A stretch of 7,210 nucleotides of DNA. Origin: an uncultured Eubacteriales bacterium (GTDB lineage Bacteria; Bacillota; Clostridia; Lachnospirales; Anaerotignaceae). Shown piece after piece: positions 5,451 through 7,210 of this stretch. The translations under genes were made by a program, and so were the position numbers. The stretch lies in assembly GCA_934552695.1 (NCBI GenBank), contig CAKTER010000078.1, positions 1 to 7,210 of the forward strand, written 5' to 3'. Position 1 is the stretch's first letter. The number at the start of each line of letters is the position of its first letter. The notes under the pieces are model-generated. The model saw only the letters and a program-made list of their open reading frames with translations. It made no database searches and was not told where the DNA came from.

Positions 5451-5479
5451 TTGTTTTGCCCGCCCCGGGGTGGTACAAT
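5451..5479 (+). promoter_or_regulatory. parAB promoter
   Basis: TTGTTT (5451-5456) and TACAAT (5474-5479) are 17 bases apart, with TGG before the -10 box as an extended -10. Transcription would start near 5486, leaving a leader of about 20 bases that holds little more than the ribosome binding site. ParB spreading from parS2 could reach it, so autoregulation is possible. Confidence 0.7.
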
Positions 5480-5490
5480 AAGAGCAGAAT

Positions 5491-5500
5491 AGGAAGGAGG
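5491..5500 (+). promoter_or_regulatory. Ribosome binding site of parA
   Basis: AGGAAGGAGG ends 6 bases before ATG 5507. This fixes the start there and excludes the in-frame ATG at 5363, whose frame would run through parS2 and the promoter. Confidence 0.85.
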
Positions 5501-5506
5501 CCTCCC

Positions 5507-6271
5507 ATGGGACGCTGTATTGCCGTAACAAACCAGAAAGGCGGAGTGGGCAAAACCACCACGGCCATCAATGTGGCTGCTTGTCTGGCGGAAAAAGGAA
5601 AAAAGGTGCTGGCGCTGGATTTGGACCCGCAGGGAAATATGACCAGCGGCCTCGGCTTGGAAAAAAATGCGTTGGAGCAAACCATTTATCAGGTCCTGCT
5701 GGGGGAGTCCACCTTGAAAGCCGTGTTGCAGGAAACGTATTTTGACGGCTTGACGGTGGCGCCGACCAATCGGAATTTGGCCGGTGCCGAGATTGAACTG
5801 ATTGGGTACGAAAAACGGGAATTCCGGCTGAAAAACGCCTTAGCGGATGTGCGGGAGGCATACGACTTTATCATCATCGACTGCCCCCCTGCTCTCAACG
5901 TGCTGACCATCAATGCCATGGTGGCGGCGGATACCGTGCTGGTACCCATTCAATGCGAATACTTTGCCCTGGAGGGGTTGGAGCAGCTCCTCCACGCCCT
6001 TGGACTGGTGCGGAAAAGCCTGAATCCCCGGTTGGCTTTGGAGGGCATTGTCTTTACCATGTACGACGCCCGCACCAACCTGTCGGCGCAGGTGGTGGAA
6101 GAGGTAAAGGCCAGCATAGCGGGAAAGGACGTGTACCAGTGCATTATTCCCCGCAGTGTACGCCTGAGTGAGGCCCCCAGCCACGGCTTGCCCATTGTGG
6201 CCTACGACCCTCGCTCCAAAGGGGCCGAAGCCTATCGGATTTTGGCCGAAGCGGTAATGGATTGGCGATGA
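5507..6271 (+). CDS. parA: ParA/Soj chromosome-partitioning ATPase
   Basis: This Walker-type ATPase binds DNA as an ATP dimer and is driven off by ParB, moving or organising origin regions; in B. subtilis Soj also modulates DnaA. The 254 residues match Soj (about 253), so it is the small chromosomal type without an N-terminal HTH. The deviant Walker A motif KGGVGKTT is at 11-18 with signature Lys11 and Lys16. The A' motif DLDPQGN is at 38-44 with Asp40, and Walker B FIIIDCPP is at 121-128 with Asp125. MYDARTNLS (185-193) carries Arg189, aligned with a DNA-contacting Arg of Soj, and PRSVRLSEAPSHG (215-227) is the usual C-terminal family block. The start is set by AGGAAGGAGG 6 bases upstream and by the short Soj-like N-terminus. 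It lies just after two parS sites and 15 bases before parB, in one operon. No odd substitution was seen. Confidence 0.97.
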   Translation: MGRCIAVTNQKGGVGKTTTAINVAACLAEKGKKVLALDLDPQGNMTSGLGLEKNALEQTIYQVLLGESTLKAVLQETYFDGLTVAPTNRNLAGAEIELIGYEKREFRLKNALADVREAYDFIIIDCPPALNVLTINAMVAADTVLVPIQCEYFALEGLEQLLHALGLVRKSLNPRLALEGIVFTMYDARTNLSAQVVEEVKASIAGKDVYQCIIPRSVRLSEAPSHGLPIVAYDPRSKGAEAYRILAEAVMDWR

Positions 6272-6286
6272 AAGGAGACACCGAGC

Positions 6287-7186
6287 ATGAGCGGCAGTGT
6301 GAAAAAAGGTTTGGGCAGTAAGGGGCGAGGCTTGGGCGCCCTGTTTGATGCGGAAATGACCCAGCTGGAGCCGGGCGAAACGGTGGTACAGCTGGATTTG
6401 GACAGCGTGTATCCGAACGCCGATCAGCCCCGGCGGGTGTTTGAGGAAGAGGCACTGACGGAGCTGGCCGACTCCATCGGGCAACTGGGGGTTATCCAGC
6501 CGGTTTTGGTCCGGCAGGTGGGGGATAGCTACGAGCTGATTGCGGGGGAACGCCGGTGGCGCGCGGCCCGGATTGCCGGGCTGACGAAAATCCCGGCCAT
6601 CGTTAAAAAATGGGAGGGCTCCGAGGCTTTTCAGGTGGCGCTGGTGGAAAACCTTCAACGGGAGGATTTGAACCCGCTGGAGGAAGCCCAAAGCTACCAG
6701 CGGCTGGCCCAAGACTTTAGCATGACCCAGGAGGAAATCGCCGCCAAGGTGGGGAAAAACCGGGCTACGGTTGCCAATGCCCTGCGGCTGCTTACGTTGG
6801 ACGAACGGGTACAGAACTTCTTGAGCGAAGGGAAACTGTCTGCCGGACACGGACGTTCGCTGCTGCCTCTGCCTACGGGAGACGCTCAGTTTGAAATGGC
6901 CGAGCGTATTTTGGAGGAGGGGCTCAGCGTGAGAGCCGTCGAAGCGGAAGTAAAACACTATTTGGAGCAGCCGGAAAAGCCGCTGACGCCGCCGGAACCG
7001 GCCAAACCGGCCAAGGCTTTTGCGGTGGAAACCTATAAGGAGCTGGAAAAAGAGCTGCGGGAGCGGTTTGGTACCCGGGTGCGCCTGAGCAGCGGCCGCT
7101 CCAAGGGGAAGATTGAGCTGGAATTTTACTCCAACGAGGACTTGAACCGGCTGCTGGAGCTGCTGAAAGGGACGGAGTCGGTATGA
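6287..7186 (+). CDS. parB: ParB/Spo0J parS-binding CTPase
   Basis: This protein binds parS, switches on CTP binding to a sliding clamp, and loads the condensin SMC at the origin. The 299 residues are close to B. subtilis Spo0J (about 282). The N-terminal peptide GSKGRGLGALF (10-20) is the basic ParA-stimulating motif. The ParB/sulfiredoxin-like CTPase domain spans about 35-125, with GERRWRAAR (87-95) and ENLQREDLNP (121-130). The helix-turn-helix that reads parS is MTQEEIAAKVGKNRATVANALRLL (146-169). After a Pro/Ala-rich linker (229-243) comes a C-terminal dimerisation domain (about 247-297). The ATG is 15 bases after the parA stop, with AAAGGAGA at 6271-6278 overlapping the last base of that stop. 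Two perfect parS sites for it lie upstream of the operon. The sequence AGHGRSLLPL is the family's usual post-HTH block. Confidence 0.97.
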   Translation: MSGSVKKGLGSKGRGLGALFDAEMTQLEPGETVVQLDLDSVYPNADQPRRVFEEEALTELADSIGQLGVIQPVLVRQVGDSYELIAGERRWRAARIAGLTKIPAIVKKWEGSEAFQVALVENLQREDLNPLEEAQSYQRLAQDFSMTQEEIAAKVGKNRATVANALRLLTLDERVQNFLSEGKLSAGHGRSLLPLPTGDAQFEMAERILEEGLSVRAVEAEVKHYLEQPEKPLTPPEPAKPAKAFAVETYKELEKELRERFGTRVRLSSGRSKGKIELEFYSNEDLNRLLELLKGTESV

Positions 7187-7210
7187 CGGGATTTTTGCAA
7201 AGGCTGTCCG
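7183..7210 (+). CDS. Start of a third gene in the par operon (3' truncated)
   Basis: ATG 7183-7185 overlaps the parB stop TGA by the classic ATGA arrangement, pointing to translational coupling. CGGAG at 7173-7177 gives a Shine-Dalgarno 5 bases upstream. Only MTGFLQRLS is visible before the window ends, too little to assign a family. In Clostridia parB is often followed by a small membrane-anchored protein, which would fit, but nothing here shows it. Confidence 0.55.

Noticed and set aside
5363..5506. N-terminal extension of ParA by 48 residues from an upstream in-frame ATG
   Set aside because: It would translate through parS2 and the promoter, has no ribosome binding site, and would exceed the normal Soj length; ATG 5507 has an excellent Shine-Dalgarno.
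4137..5531. Long open frame of 464 codons on the minus strand, antisense to argS
   Set aside because: It covers a clearly conserved argS, crosses its terminator and parS1, has no ribosome binding site or recognisable domain, and is explained by GC-rich codon use on the sense strand.
6491..6500. TTATCCAG in parB as a DnaA box
   Set aside because: It lacks the final CA of TTATNCACA, stands alone, and lies within a conserved coding stretch (IQPVL).
5840..6958. 372-codon open frame on the minus strand over parA and parB
   Set aside because: It is antisense to two well-supported genes, with low-complexity His/Gln/Arg-rich translation and no start signal.

Overview
The window is about 7.2 kb of fairly GC-rich bacterial chromosome. 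It has strong AAGGAGG-type ribosome binding sites, cysteine-rich degradative enzymes and a Soj/Spo0J-type parAB locus with two perfect 16-bp parS palindromes. Together these suggest a Gram-positive anaerobe of the class Clostridia, perhaps an Oscillospirales-like gut organism. The class is a reasonable inference; anything finer is a guess. The parAB-parS locus places the window in the origin-proximal part of the chromosome, because such loci usually sit near oriC. No oriC, DnaA-box cluster, tRNA, rRNA, insertion sequence or CRISPR array was seen.

Layout. (1) Bases 1-1945, + strand: the C-terminal part of an iron-containing alcohol dehydrogenase, then an M20-family N-carbamoyl-amino-acid hydrolase (HyuC/AllC/beta-ureidopropionase type). 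They form the end of a catabolic operon closed by a hairpin that can serve as a terminator on both strands. (2) Bases 1952-3128, - strand: a PaaI-like hotdog thioesterase gene and, downstream of it, a small SLOG/DUF1273 (YpsA/YspA-like) gene. They probably share one strong promoter whose -10 region lies inside a perfect inverted repeat. (3) Bases 3129-3572: a divergent spacer of about 440 bases. Its centre is a degenerate tandem array with a unit near 33 bp, 86% pyrimidine on the + strand. It lies upstream of both flanking promoters, so neither predicted transcript includes it. (4) Bases 3573-5292, + strand: argS, arginyl-tRNA synthetase, with its own putative promoter and a UUCG-loop terminator. 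(5) Bases 5331-7210, + strand: parS1, parS2, the parA promoter, parA (soj), parB (spo0J), and a third gene whose ATG overlaps the parB stop and which runs off the window.

How the genes work together. ParB loads at parS and ParA acts on the ParB-DNA complex, so region 5 is a self-contained chromosome-segregation module, with parS just upstream of the promoter of its own operon. The dehydrogenase/carbamoylase pair could act in ureido-compound catabolism, for example the last steps of reductive uracil degradation, but the upstream genes that would settle this are outside the window. The hotdog and SLOG genes have no assignable pathway. The least explained feature is the pyrimidine-rich 33-bp repeat spacer. 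I see no clear evidence of a new multi-gene system; most of the window is ordinary core chromosome.
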